From Mycobacterium sp. E3198 (GTDB lineage: Bacteria > Actinomycetota > Actinomycetes > Mycobacteriales > Mycobacteriaceae), in NCBI RefSeq assembly GCF_001667015.1, contig NZ_LZIS01000001.1:62001-126000 (forward strand): a DNA stretch of 64,000 nucleotides, read 5' to 3'. Of the stretch, positions 46,613 to 55,183 are shown piece by piece. Every line of letters begins with the position of its first letter. Within the stretch, counting starts at the first letter, position 1. The notes under the pieces were generated by a model. It saw nothing but the letters and a program-made list of their open reading frames with translations, made no database searches and was not told the origin of the DNA. The position numbers and the translations under genes are program-made.

Positions 46613-47262
46613 GTTTTCTTCCCTTCTGCGGTTCTGCGTCGTGGTGGAGGGGCGCCGACTGCCAGCACGGCGCGGACGGCGGCTCTCAGGCGTTCCCGTG
46701 CACTCTGATCGTGGATTCGGTTGCGCTGCAACAGGATCGCGGTCGGCAGATCGACGACGCAGGTGGTGATGACGTCGACGGCCGCGGCGTCCTTGCGGTC
46801 CCACAGCGCGCGGGCCAGCCGAATCAAGGTCCCCACCAGCAGCCGGTCCAAGTCTTGCAGTTGGGCGGCGATCTCGGGCGGCGTCTCGGAGCCCAGGAGC
46901 GCGTCGCGGCGCACCGTCAGCAGCAGCTGCGATGAGTGCGGATGTTGTTCGGCGAACGCCGCCGGCGCCTCGGCCGCGGCCACCACCGCCGCGACGGCGT
47001 CGCCGTCGGGTGCGGCGTCGATCAATTCGCTTTGCGCGCCGAGGAATCGGTGCCCGGCGCGCAGCCAGGCCCGGCCGACCAGGCCGGCGCGGGAGCCGAA
47101 CGTGTGATAGAGCGCGCCGTTGGACACGCCGACCGCGTCACCGATCGCGCGGATCGTGACGGCGGCGGGCCCGGATTGCACCGCCAACCGCTCCACGGCA
47201 TCCAGGATCTGGTCCTGGTCGTAGACGCGAGGGCGGGGCACCCGGACATAGTAACAGAGCAT
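46609..47262 (-). CDS. TetR-family regulator
   Basis: A 217-aa TetR repressor. HTH: VTIRAIGDAVGVSNGALYHTF (in parts: VTIRAIGDAVG, VSNGALYHTF), about residues 35-55. The ligand domain is variable, with a Trp/Arg-rich end. The start at 47262 is an ATG; GTG codons at 47244 and nearby would shorten the N terminus. Divergent from the acyl-CoA-dehydrogenase-like gene, with a TACTAA-N9-TTAGTA operator between, and coupled to an enoyl-CoA hydratase, so it probably senses an acyl-CoA or related lipid. Confidence 0.88.
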   Translation of the reverse strand: MLCYYVRVPRPRVYDQDQILDAVERLAVQSGPAAVTIRAIGDAVGVSNGALYHTFGSRAGLVGRAWLRAGHRFLGAQSELIDAAPDGDAVAAVVAAAEAPAAFAEQHPHSSQLLLTVRRDALLGSETPPEIAAQLQDLDRLLVGTLIRLARALWDRKDAAAVDVITTCVVDLPTAILLQRNRIHDQSARERLRAAVRAVLAVGAPPPRRRTAEGKKT

Positions 47263-47271
47263 TCGCTCTCT

Positions 47272-47292
47272 TACTAACTATACTTTTTAGTA
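47272..47292. promoter_or_regulatory. TetR operator between divergent genes
   Basis: Perfect inverted repeat TACTAA-N9-TTAGTA with an inner ATACT-TTTT-AGTAT hairpin, in the 45-bp gap. TAGTAT (47288-47293) for the rightward gene and TATAGT for the leftward one fit the -10 consensus, each 14 nt from its start codon. A single bound dimer would shut both promoters. Confidence 0.65.
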
Positions 47293-47307
47293 TGCTACGG
47301 TCGCCGG

Positions 47308-48453
47308 GTGCACGGGGTCACCGATGAGTTCGTCGCGGGGCTGGCCGGGCGCGCCGATGGGGCCGAGCGGCTGCGCCGGCTGCCCGCGGCGACGGTCAGC
47401 GAGTTCCGGCAAACCGACCTGTTTCGGCTATTGCTCCCAACCCGCTTCGGCGGCCTGCAGGCGCCGTTCCCCGAACTGCTGCAACCGATTCGGCTGATGG
47501 CGCACGGCTGCGCCTCCAGCGCCTGGACCCTGGGGTTCTACGCGCTGCACAACTGGCTGCTGTCGCTGTTCGACCCGCGGGCCCAGGAGGAGGTGTTCGC
47601 GTCGGGGCCGGTGCTGGCGCCCGCCCCCCTCGCCCCCACCGGGCGCGGCACGCCGACCGACGGCGGGGTGCGCCTGACCGGACGGTGGTCGTGGGCGACC
47701 GGCGCGATGGACGCCGACTGGATGATCGTCGGGGCGCTCGTCGAGCGGCCGGACCGCATCGACCCTTCCCTGCTCGTGCTGCCCGCCGACCAGGTCGACG
47801 TCGTCGACACCTGGCACACCGCGGGCATGCGCGGGACCGGTTCCCACGACGTCGTCGTGACCGACGTCCTGGTTCCTGAGCACCGCATCGCCGCCGTCGC
47901 CGACATCTACGGCGGGACCGCGCCGGGGGCGCGGTTTCACGACGCGCCGACGTATCGGTGGCCGCTGGTGCCCGCGTTGGCGCTGACGGCGTCGATGCCG
48001 GTGCTCGGTGCCGCCGAACGGGTGACCGAGCTGTTCGCCGAGCGGCTGGGCGAGCGCGTGCTGGCGTATAGCGGTGTGGCGCAAAAGGATCAGCCCGCCG
48101 CGCAGATGCGGCTCGGGGACGCGCGGGTGCGGCTGCGCGCGCTGCGGGCGCTGATCGCCCAGACCGCCGACGGCATCGAGCGCATCGTCGCCGCCGGCGA
48201 GCGGGTGAGCCGGCCGGTGCGGGCCGACGCGCGGCTGGCCGCCGCGCACACCGTGCACGAAAGCCGGGCGATCATCGCCGACCTGCTCGCGGCGTCCGGG
48301 GCCAGCGCGCAGTTCCTGTCGAACCCGTTGCAGCGGGCCAAGCGCGACGTGGACATCGCGGCGGGGCACGTCGTGTTCGACTACGACATGGGCCGGGAGT
48401 TGGCCGGCGCGTTGGCGATTGGGGCGAAGATCTCCCCGATCGCGATGGTCTAG
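47308..48453 (+). CDS. Acyl-CoA dehydrogenase-like flavoprotein (HsaA type)
   Basis: A 381-aa protein of the acyl-CoA dehydrogenase superfamily, in the group that includes flavin-dependent monooxygenases such as HsaA. Landmarks: SSAWTLGFYALHNW near the start, GGVRLTGRWSWATGAMDADW, and WHTAGMRGTGSHDVVV (TGS flavin segment). The usual catalytic Glu of dehydrogenases is not evident, favouring a monooxygenase. GTG start at 47308, downstream of the TetR operator. It ends on a CTAG shared with the next TetR gene. Substrate unknown; the TetR and hydratase neighbours suggest lipid or aromatic catabolism. Confidence 0.82.
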   Translation: MHGVTDEFVAGLAGRADGAERLRRLPAATVSEFRQTDLFRLLLPTRFGGLQAPFPELLQPIRLMAHGCASSAWTLGFYALHNWLLSLFDPRAQEEVFASGPVLAPAPLAPTGRGTPTDGGVRLTGRWSWATGAMDADWMIVGALVERPDRIDPSLLVLPADQVDVVDTWHTAGMRGTGSHDVVVTDVLVPEHRIAAVADIYGGTAPGARFHDAPTYRWPLVPALALTASMPVLGAAERVTELFAERLGERVLAYSGVAQKDQPAAQMRLGDARVRLRALRALIAQTADGIERIVAAGERVSRPVRADARLAAAHTVHESRAIIADLLAASGASAQFLSNPLQRAKRDVDIAAGHVVFDYDMGRELAGALAIGAKISPIAMV

Positions 48454-49007
48454 GTCGGGTCGGCCAGCATCAGGTCCAGGAATCGCTCGTGTTGCGCGGC
48501 CTGCTGCGCCTCGGCGGCCGAGCCGGCGAGGTGCAGCAGCCCGATGCCGGCGGCGAAGGTCAGCTCCGCGCGCAGCTTGGCGTCGGCGGGGCTGAAACCG
48601 TAGTCGGCGTACGCCTGGGTGACGGTGCGCAGCAGGCGCCGGTCGGCCGCGCGGATGTTGGCGGCGGCGACCGGGTCGGTGCGCGCCCATTCGCGCATCG
48701 CGCGTTCGAGCATCCAGTGCTGGGGGCTGACCAACGCGATCATCATGGCCGACAGGCGTTCCCGCGGCGGCAGCGCGCCGAGTTCGGCCAGCGATTGGCG
48801 GTCCTTGTCCAGGAACGTGTTCCACGATTCGACCAGCTGGGCCCGGTAGCTGTCCATGTCCTCGAAGTGCCAGTAGAAGCTGCCGCGGGTGACGCCGGCC
48901 TGCTGGCAGAGGCGGTCAACCTTGAGCGCGCGCACCCCGTCCTCGGCGAGCAGGGCGTAACCGGCCTCCAGCCACGCCTCGACCGATAGACGGGGACTCC
49001 GGGCCAT
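48450..49007 (-). CDS. TetR-family regulator
   Basis: A 185-aa TetR regulator. HTH: VDRLCQQAGVTRGSFYWHFED, about residues 30-50 (parts: VDRLCQQAG, VTRGSFYWHFED). The C-terminal ligand domain matches the group often annotated as TetR/AcrR controlling small efflux or lipid genes. ATG at 49007. It converges on the acyl-CoA-dehydrogenase-like gene through a CTAG overlap and lies 15 bp downstream of the DUF3060 gene on the same strand, so it may be co-transcribed with it. No clear operator was seen in that short gap. Confidence 0.85.
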   Translation of the reverse strand: MARSPRLSVEAWLEAGYALLAEDGVRALKVDRLCQQAGVTRGSFYWHFEDMDSYRAQLVESWNTFLDKDRQSLAELGALPPRERLSAMMIALVSPQHWMLERAMREWARTDPVAAANIRAADRRLLRTVTQAYADYGFSPADAKLRAELTFAAGIGLLHLAGSAAEAQQAAQHERFLDLMLADPT

Positions 49008-49022
49008 CGTGCAAGGTTACTG

Positions 49023-49817
49023 TCAGCCCTGCTGAATGTTGTTGTCGTATCCCGAGTCCGTGATCTTCGGGGCGCCGGAGTGGTAGGTGATGTTGTTGCC
49101 GTATCCGGAGACGGTGATGGTGTCGACGCTGTCGACGGTGACCTTGTTGTTGTAACTGGAGATTGCCAGGCTGGCGCAGTGGCCGGTGACGCTGTATTCG
49201 ATGCCGTAGCTCGACAGCTTCAGGTGGCCGTTGTTGCAGGCGTGGTCGACGATCGTGTTGCTGTAGCCAGTGGACTCGAGGGTGTCGGCGCTGTCGACGG
49301 TGACGTTGTTGTAGTAGCCGCCGGCCGTGACGCTGGCGCAGTGGCCGGTGACGACGTACTTGCTGTTGTAGCCGGCCAGGATGAGCTTGCCGTCGTTGCA
49401 GGCGACCTGCCTGGTTTCGCCGGTGCCGCTCAACCGCAGCTCGCCGCCTTGCGGCACCGAGGTCGGACCGGCGGACGTCGTCTTGCCGCCGCTGCCCCGG
49501 GAGATCGACGTGCTCGAACCCGACCTCGCGAACATCATCACCAGGCTGATGACGGTCGGCACCACCACCGCCAGCAGGATGACGACGAGGAACCACGGGT
49601 AGGGCTTGTTGCGCCGGGGCGGCGTGCCGAAGCCGTAGGTCGGACCGCCCGTGTACGTCGCGCCGCCGGTGTAGCTCGCCCCGCCCGTGTACGGCGGCGG
49701 GTTCTCCGTATACGTCGCGCCGCCGGTGTACGGCGGCGTGGTTTGCGGGGGTCGCGTGACGTCGGCCAGCTCTTTTTCCAGCTCGCGGATCCGCTTTTCG
49801 GGATCGTCGTCCTTCAT
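49023..49817 (-). CDS. Membrane-anchored DUF3060 protein with repeats
   Basis: A 264-aa protein in four parts: a coiled N terminus (KRIRELEKELADV), a Tyr/Thr/Gly repeat region with YTGGATY-like units five times (about residues 29-60), one membrane helix YPWFLVVILLAVVVPTVISL (about residue 73), and an extracytoplasmic DUF3060 domain. The last contains two roughly 42-residue repeats sharing VTGHCAS and NxVTVDSxDT, ending in a third half unit. Beta-helix-like repeats of this family are of unknown function. Exported beyond the membrane by the single anchor. Confidence 0.82.
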   Translation of the reverse strand: MKDDDPEKRIRELEKELADVTRPPQTTPPYTGGATYTENPPPYTGGASYTGGATYTGGPTYGFGTPPRRNKPYPWFLVVILLAVVVPTVISLVMMFARSGSSTSISRGSGGKTTSAGPTSVPQGGELRLSGTGETRQVACNDGKLILAGYNSKYVVTGHCASVTAGGYYNNVTVDSADTLESTGYSNTIVDHACNNGHLKLSSYGIEYSVTGHCASLAISSYNNKVTVDSVDTITVSGYGNNITYHSGAPKITDSGYDNNIQQG

Positions 49818-49892
49818 TTGCGGAATCGTTCCACATCCGCAGCTAGGCCGACAGCCCTCAATTTGCCACGGCCGGTCCGCTGCCCCCTATCC

Positions 49893-49952
49893 GCGAGCAG
49901 ACACAAAATCGCATTCCAGAGGGCATCCGCGTGCGATTTTGTGTCTGCTCGC
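49893..49952. repeat. Inverted repeat F (GAGCAGACACAAAATCGC family)
   Basis: Two perfect 21-nt arms (49893-49913 and 49932-49952, including GCGAGCAGACACAAAATCG) separated by 18 nt. It has the same arm sequence as repeat E, 9.9 kb away, and sits in the intergenic gap before the DUF3060 gene. The exact complement of the arms suggests a recent or selected element. Confidence 0.85.
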
Positions 49953-49981
49953 CGGACGCCGCACTCGGCGGGTCGGGCCTC

Positions 49982-51241
49982 CTACGGAACCGGAAGCGGC
50001 GAGATCGGGTTGCCCGGCCGGATCGACGAACAGTTCTGCGGCGCTTGCACATTGGCGAAGCGCTGCTTGATCCAGGCGATCGAGTTCGGCAGCCAGCGCG
50101 CGAGGCTCAAGATGTGGCTGAGCGCGTCGTACTCCTCGTAGTGCACCGCCGCGCCCGCCGCGCAGTAGTCGCGGGCGAGCGTGCGCACGTCGCCGGCGAT
50201 CATCACGCCGTCGCCGGCCCCGATGCCCGGCTTGTCACCCGCCGTGCCCTCGCGCTCGCCGCCGGCGCCCTGGCCGATGAACAGTGGGATCTTCGGCGTG
50301 CCGCCGGTGCCCATGATCAGCTGGTTGACCGTCTCGGCATAGATCGGGATGCTCTCGGGCGTCGGGTACTCGGGCTTGGCCAGGTCCGTCCACTTCAGAC
50401 GCGTGTAGCGCAAGCCCAGGACGTCGACGATCGACGCGTTCCGCACGTCGTCGTAGATCTGCACGCCGCGGTCGCTGAGATACCGCCTGAAATCGATCCC
50501 GAACGCGCGCGCGATGCCGACGAGCGCCATCGCCATGACACCGGCCCACATCTGACTGCCCTCGACGTAGCGCAGGTTGTGCGCCGGGTGGACGAGCACG
50601 CCGCCGATCGCCGCGCCGATCAGGTGCTGGTGGACGTCGGGCGCATACGTCTTGGCGTATTCGGCGGCCCACTCGGTGGCGATCGCACCGCCGGAGTAAC
50701 CGAGCATCGCAACCTTGGCGTCGCTGTCGATTGTCGACGAGTTGAGCGCGGCCCGGATGGAGTCGAGCGTGTTCATTCCGTACTCGGGCCCCGCGGCGAA
50801 GTCCGCCGCCTGCCCTTCGGTGTCGGGGACGACGACCGTGTACCCCTCGGCGAGGAACGGACCGAAGACCCCGAGCTCGACGTTGGGGACGACCCCGGCC
50901 AGCGTGGGTCGCCCGCCCGCGATCGCATATGACGGCTCGTCGTTCTGGCTCAGCGAGTCGTAGGCGGACTGATAAGAAATCACCTTCGTCTTGTGTCCCA
51001 GCCCCCGGGGCCGGATGACCGAGGTGACATTGACGGTCGGGGTGTTGGTCTGGCCGGTCGACCGGTAGAGCAGCTGCGTGGTCTCGAGTAGCGTTGGGAA
51101 ACCCACTATGTGGTACGGAACGTGGCGCGTCTTCAGCACCGTCCCCGGCGTGATGTCCGGCAGCGGCTTAGTGCCGGTGTAGGAGTAGAACGGATCGTCC
51201 TTCGGATGCGGCGGGGCCATGGGTTGTGGTGATGCAGTCAT
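49982..51241 (-). CDS. Secretory-lipase-family hydrolase
   Basis: A 419-aa alpha/beta hydrolase of the LIP family first described in Candida. The nucleophile elbow is AMLGYSGGAIATEWA (Ser in GYSGG), and DALSHIL toward the end may supply the catalytic His. There is no signal peptide at either candidate start, unlike most secretory lipases, so it may act inside the cell or use another route. ATG at 51241. The free-standing acyltransferase follows 9 bp upstream on the same strand, so an operon is likely. Confidence 0.82.
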   Translation of the reverse strand: MTASPQPMAPPHPKDDPFYSYTGTKPLPDITPGTVLKTRHVPYHIVGFPTLLETTQLLYRSTGQTNTPTVNVTSVIRPRGLGHKTKVISYQSAYDSLSQNDEPSYAIAGGRPTLAGVVPNVELGVFGPFLAEGYTVVVPDTEGQAADFAAGPEYGMNTLDSIRAALNSSTIDSDAKVAMLGYSGGAIATEWAAEYAKTYAPDVHQHLIGAAIGGVLVHPAHNLRYVEGSQMWAGVMAMALVGIARAFGIDFRRYLSDRGVQIYDDVRNASIVDVLGLRYTRLKWTDLAKPEYPTPESIPIYAETVNQLIMGTGGTPKIPLFIGQGAGGEREGTAGDKPGIGAGDGVMIAGDVRTLARDYCAAGAAVHYEEYDALSHILSLARWLPNSIAWIKQRFANVQAPQNCSSIRPGNPISPLPVP

Positions 51242-51250
51242 GGGCCCTCC

Positions 51251-52201
51251 TCAAGCGTGGCGCTGCGCCTTCACCTTCGATCGGCCCGGCGCGGTCGCCG
51301 GCCTCTTGCCGTTGGACCGCACGGAGGCGGGCTGCCGCTTGCGCGGCGGGACGGTCCGGGGCACCGGGTCGAACGCGGCGGGGTCGGCCAGGTACGCGCG
51401 GAAGATGCCGGCCATCGTGGCCGCCTGGTAGCCGTCGACGAACCGGTGGTCCAGGCCGATCGACAGCGGCAGCACCGGGCGGACGACGGGTTCACCGCCC
51501 AGCGCCAACACCTTGTCCTTCACCGCGCCGATCATGATCCCGAGGGGCACGTGGCAGAACGTCGGCCACGGGGCGGCGGCCGTGTCGAGGCCGTAGGTGC
51601 CCACATTGCTCACGAGTATCGAGCCGTACGGGCGAGCTTCCAGCCCCAGGAACGGAATCGGCAGTTGCAGGCTTTCGGTGACGAAGCCCATCGCATCCAT
51701 CACCGGGCGAAGGAGCAGCGGCGGCAGCCCCTTGACCAACGACTTGCTCTTCTTGAACTGCGGATCTTCGTCGTGGCGAATGCGTCCGACATGATCGGCG
51801 AGTTCCTTGGCGATCTCCCAGGGCGGCTTCTCGTTGATGCGGCGCACCACGGTGCCCGAGAGGTCGGTGCCGGCGGCCGCGGCTCCGGAGATCAGATCCG
51901 TCCGCAGCGATACCACGAAGAAGCAGTCGACGGTCGGGGACGGCAGGAAGCCGCCGAGCACGACGCGGCCGTTAAGCCCTGGCAGCGCCTCGATGACTTT
52001 GCCGGCGGCCCGACCGACCAGGTCCATGGGGGTGACGTGCTGGCCCGTCGCCTCGCGGACCTGGCGCAGGTACTCGAGCAGCCGCGCCGCCTCGATATCG
52101 ATCGTCGCCCAAATGATCGGGTCTTTGCGCGGCCGCCAGGTGGCCATGGCGATCTTGCGCCAGACGGAGAACGGGATGACGGATGGAGTGGTCCACATCA
52201 T
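51251..52201 (-). CDS. Free-standing E2-type acyltransferase domain protein
   Basis: A 316-aa protein equal to the catalytic domain of dihydrolipoamide acyltransferases, but without a lipoyl domain or peripheral-subunit-binding domain. The catalytic signature is intact, IGLDHRFVDGYQAATM (DHRxVDG), and SNVGTYGLDTAAAPWP matches the usual trimer region. It ends in a basic tail RKRQPASVRSNGKRPA. Start ATG at 52201 with GAGGAAGTTCCG upstream on the minus strand. Upstream of and close to the lipase gene. It may transfer acyl groups from CoA to a small acceptor; not part of a 2-oxoacid dehydrogenase complex. Confidence 0.82.
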   Translation of the reverse strand: MMWTTPSVIPFSVWRKIAMATWRPRKDPIIWATIDIEAARLLEYLRQVREATGQHVTPMDLVGRAAGKVIEALPGLNGRVVLGGFLPSPTVDCFFVVSLRTDLISGAAAAGTDLSGTVVRRINEKPPWEIAKELADHVGRIRHDEDPQFKKSKSLVKGLPPLLLRPVMDAMGFVTESLQLPIPFLGLEARPYGSILVSNVGTYGLDTAAAPWPTFCHVPLGIMIGAVKDKVLALGGEPVVRPVLPLSIGLDHRFVDGYQAATMAGIFRAYLADPAAFDPVPRTVPPRKRQPASVRSNGKRPATAPGRSKVKAQRHA

Positions 52202-52380
52202 CGGAACTTCCTCTTCGAACCAGGTACCCGAGTCTCCGCCCGAGGCCGCGAACGCGGACAGAGCACAAGGTCCCCTCGTCGCGGGTGAATTCCTGCCCAA
52301 CAGGCGGCCAACCGGAGTGATCTGGCGGAAACATGGGTGTAACGTCCGCAGTCGCTAGCCAGCCTGCTTTTGGGGGTGCC

Positions 52381-53625
52381 GTGAGCACAGCCGAGATGTC
52401 CGACGAGGTCGTGGTCTCGCTGCACGACGAGGCGTTGCTGCTTGGCGGTGACCCCGACGCCGTCGAGTCCTATCTGGCGCGGTTGCGGGCGACCGCCGGG
52501 CAGGCCATGCGCGTCGCCGGGATCGACGGCTCGGCGCTCGCGAGCGGGCTCGCCGGGCTGGCGTCGCTGCTGGCGGAGTCCGGTAAGTACGTGCAGCTGC
52601 ATCGCGACGGCCTCGAAGCGTTGAAGGACGGCAACCTAGTCCCCCTCGGCGACGGCATCTTTCGGTTGACGACGGGCGCCGAGGCCCTCGCGCCCCTGCA
52701 GTGGCGACCGGCGGGGTTCGGCCCGGAGGCGATGCTGTCGGCGCAGATGATCGCGGTGCAGATGGCGCTGACGTCCGCGGTGGCCCAGGTGGAAGACGCC
52801 GTGCGGCGCGTGGAGGACAAGGTCGAATCGGTGCTCGAAGTCGCCCGCGCCCAGCGCGCCGGCGACGTGCTGGGCAACAACCTGACGCTGTCGCGGATGG
52901 TCGAGTCGCTGGAGAAGTACGGGTCGCTGCCCGAGGCGTACTGGGATTCGGTGGCCGCCCTGGGGCCGGCGCTCAATGTCACCGTCGAGCAATTGCGCAA
53001 CCATGTCAGGCGCATCCTGGCGTCGTTCGACCCCACCGTGGGCGTGCAGCACCGCGCCGAGAGGCTGCGAAACGCGATCAACGACAACCGACTTGGCGAC
53101 ACGCTGAGCCTGCTGGTGATCGCGGAGGAAGCGCTGCACAAGTGGCAGCGGCTGAACCTCGCGCGCATCGAGTCGACGCAACCGGAGGAGCTGCTGCGCG
53201 CGATCGACGAGGCCCGCGAGCTCGTCGAGCATCATTTCCGCGAGGACGTCGACATCTACGGCAGCGCGAAGGAAGTGCTTGACCGCTTCGCGAAGCCCTC
53301 TGTTCTCGACGGCTTCCGGTTCTGGGCGGTGCGGGAGCTGGCCAGGCAGCGCGGCGCGCTGCGCGACGAGCTCGACCGTTTCGCCGAGGCCCGCCACCAC
53401 CAGGTCGAGACCTGGGAGGACTTCCACATTCCGACCGTGCTCGACGCTGCGTTCGCCGCTCTCGGGGCCGTCGGGAACACCACCGGTCATGCGCTGGTTG
53501 CCGTGGGCCGCGGGCTCGTCTGGGTGGGCGGCCAGCTGGCGGGGCCGTTCCGCGACAAAGGCGCCGAAGAGAGCCCGGATACCAAGGACGGCAACGATTC
53601 TGAATGCCGGGCGACCAACGCCTGA
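52381..53625 (+). CDS. Long helical protein of unknown function
   Basis: A 414-aa protein with no recognised domain. Heptad-like patterns suggest coiled coil in about residues 130-165 (VAQVEDAVRRVEDKVESVLEVA, quoted as VAQVEDAVRRVEDKVES) and 270-310. A Gly/Ala hydrophobic stretch near residue 375 (LVAVGRGLVWVGGQL) could be membrane associated, and the tail is charged. GTG at 52381 after GGGGGTGCC is preferred; ATG at 52333 would add 16 residues. Codon use matches the neighbours. It lies between two convergently oriented gene groups, with no close partner. Confidence 0.6.
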   Translation: MSTAEMSDEVVVSLHDEALLLGGDPDAVESYLARLRATAGQAMRVAGIDGSALASGLAGLASLLAESGKYVQLHRDGLEALKDGNLVPLGDGIFRLTTGAEALAPLQWRPAGFGPEAMLSAQMIAVQMALTSAVAQVEDAVRRVEDKVESVLEVARAQRAGDVLGNNLTLSRMVESLEKYGSLPEAYWDSVAALGPALNVTVEQLRNHVRRILASFDPTVGVQHRAERLRNAINDNRLGDTLSLLVIAEEALHKWQRLNLARIESTQPEELLRAIDEARELVEHHFREDVDIYGSAKEVLDRFAKPSVLDGFRFWAVRELARQRGALRDELDRFAEARHHQVETWEDFHIPTVLDAAFAALGAVGNTTGHALVAVGRGLVWVGGQLAGPFRDKGAEESPDTKDGNDSECRATNA

Positions 53626-53714
53626 CCCGAGAAGCGTGTTCCCGGCCACCCTCGAGCGACGGCGCTGTTCACAAGAAGGTCAATATCCTTGCCGCGCTTA
53701 GCACACCATCGTGT

Positions 53715-54149
53715 TCAGCCGCGGCGCTCGGCGGCGGCGATGCCGCCTTTGAGGAACTCGTCGATCACCTTCTTGAACACCGGCAGCATCAGCCGGTCAA
53801 CACCGGGAATCTTCAGCGTTGACCGTAGATGCCAGCTGACCTCGGTTCCTGCGTCCGTTTCACGCAGCTGGATCGTGCCGATGTGATTCCGGGTCGGTGC
53901 GCCTGACAGCATCTTGTACGCGTAGCGAGTGGGCCGCTCGTACTCGATGATCTCCTCGACGAATGGGGGTCCGATCAGCACCAGACGTCTGATCGCGCCG
54001 ACACCGTTTGGTGCGGGGGTTCCCTCGCGATCGAGCGTGCTGCGCCGGCATGCCCACACGTAGTCCGCGATTCCGCGGTGGTCGGTCATGGCATCGAACA
54101 CGGTCTCGATTGGCGCCGCCGAGGTCCGGGTGAGGGTGAACTCGATCAT
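53715..54149 (-). CDS. SRPBCC (START-like) ligand-binding protein
   Basis: A 144-aa protein of the SRPBCC/polyketide-cyclase fold: EFTLTRTSAAPIETVFDAMTDH at the start (strand plus first helix), ATRYAYKMLSG and SVSWHLRSTLKI-like TEVSWHLRSTLK in the sheet, and the long C-terminal helix MLPVFKKVIDEFLKGGI. These proteins form hydrophobic pockets; a few catalyse cyclisations. ATG at 54149. Divergent from the SDR gene, 189 bp away. Substrate unknown. Confidence 0.8.
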   Translation of the reverse strand: MIEFTLTRTSAAPIETVFDAMTDHRGIADYVWACRRSTLDREGTPAPNGVGAIRRLVLIGPPFVEEIIEYERPTRYAYKMLSGAPTRNHIGTIQLRETDAGTEVSWHLRSTLKIPGVDRLMLPVFKKVIDEFLKGGIAAAERRG

Positions 54150-54337
54150 CCGCGCCCCGTGCCGCCTATGCGCGCTGCCGGTATCCAGTTGTCCGCCGTC
54201 ATGATTCGTCCCCTCTCGCTACAGAGAACATAGCCGCGCAAATGCACCGCCCGTTGGTGGCGTGTCCGAGGTGCCCGTGGATCGGATGCGGCGATCCGTC
54301 ATTGACAGCCGGTCGGGCCTGTCTCGATACTCCGGAC

Positions 54338-55183
54338 GTGATCGATTTAGGACTATCCGGCAAGCGCGCCGTCGTGTCGGGCGCGGGCTACATCCCGGAG
54401 CGCGCGGGCCACGGCTGGTTCACATCGTTGGCCCTGGCCGAGGCGGGCGCGACGGTGGCCTGCATCGACATCGACGAGCAGCGCGCGGAGCGCATCGTCG
54501 ACGAGATCGCCGGCCGGGGCGGCAAGGCGGTCCCGATCGTCGCCGACATGACCGACCCCGTGCAGGTCGGTCGGGCGATCGACGATGCGGTCGCGGCGCT
54601 GGGCGGGGTCGACGTGTGCGTCGACATCATCGGCGGCGCGACGTGGTCGAAGGTCGAGGACTTCAGCACCCAGGCGTGGGGCGCGACGATCCACTACAAC
54701 CTGACCCAGGTGTTCTACCTTTTCCAGGCCGTCGGCAGGTACATGATCGCCCAGCGCACCGGCGGATCGCTGGTCGCGATCGCCTCAGTCGACGGCATCG
54801 CGGCGGCGACCTACCACGCCGCCTACGGCGCCGCCAAGGCCGGCGTCATCTCGCTCGTCAAGACCTTCGCCGACGAACTGGGGCGGTATGGCATTCGCGC
54901 CAACGCGGTCGCGCCGGGCAATGTGGGCTCCGGCAACGAGGATCAGCCGCCGGGTGAGTACAACGTCAACGGCATTAATCCGTTGGCCGCTCCCCGCGCG
55001 CATGACATCGCCAACGCCGCGCTGTTCCTGTCCTCCGAGCTGGCCGCCCGGATCACCGGTCAGACACTCGTCGTCGACGGCGGTGCCACCAGCCGGCAGC
55101 TGTGGGGGCTGCCGGAATCGATGATCCCGTCGGACCCTGAGGCCGCTTTGCCCGACTTCATGCGGCCCGGGCCGTCGGGCTAG
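54338..55183 (+). CDS. Short-chain dehydrogenase/reductase, long-loop type
   Basis: A 281-aa SDR. The first glycine motif is stretched: SGAGYIPERAGHG instead of TGxxxGxG, so the cofactor loop is longer than normal. The active site is YHAAYGAAKAGVISLVKTF, and the end VDGGATSRQ is the usual C-terminal strand. GTG at 54338 is preferred; the open frame back to 54242 is Cys/Arg-rich and not family-like. Its stop shares CTAG with the SMP-30 gene on the other strand. The unusual loop may change cofactor preference. Confidence 0.85.
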   Translation: MIDLGLSGKRAVVSGAGYIPERAGHGWFTSLALAEAGATVACIDIDEQRAERIVDEIAGRGGKAVPIVADMTDPVQVGRAIDDAVAALGGVDVCVDIIGGATWSKVEDFSTQAWGATIHYNLTQVFYLFQAVGRYMIAQRTGGSLVAIASVDGIAAATYHAAYGAAKAGVISLVKTFADELGRYGIRANAVAPGNVGSGNEDQPPGEYNVNGINPLAAPRAHDIANAALFLSSELAARITGQTLVVDGGATSRQLWGLPESMIPSDPEAALPDFMRPGPSG

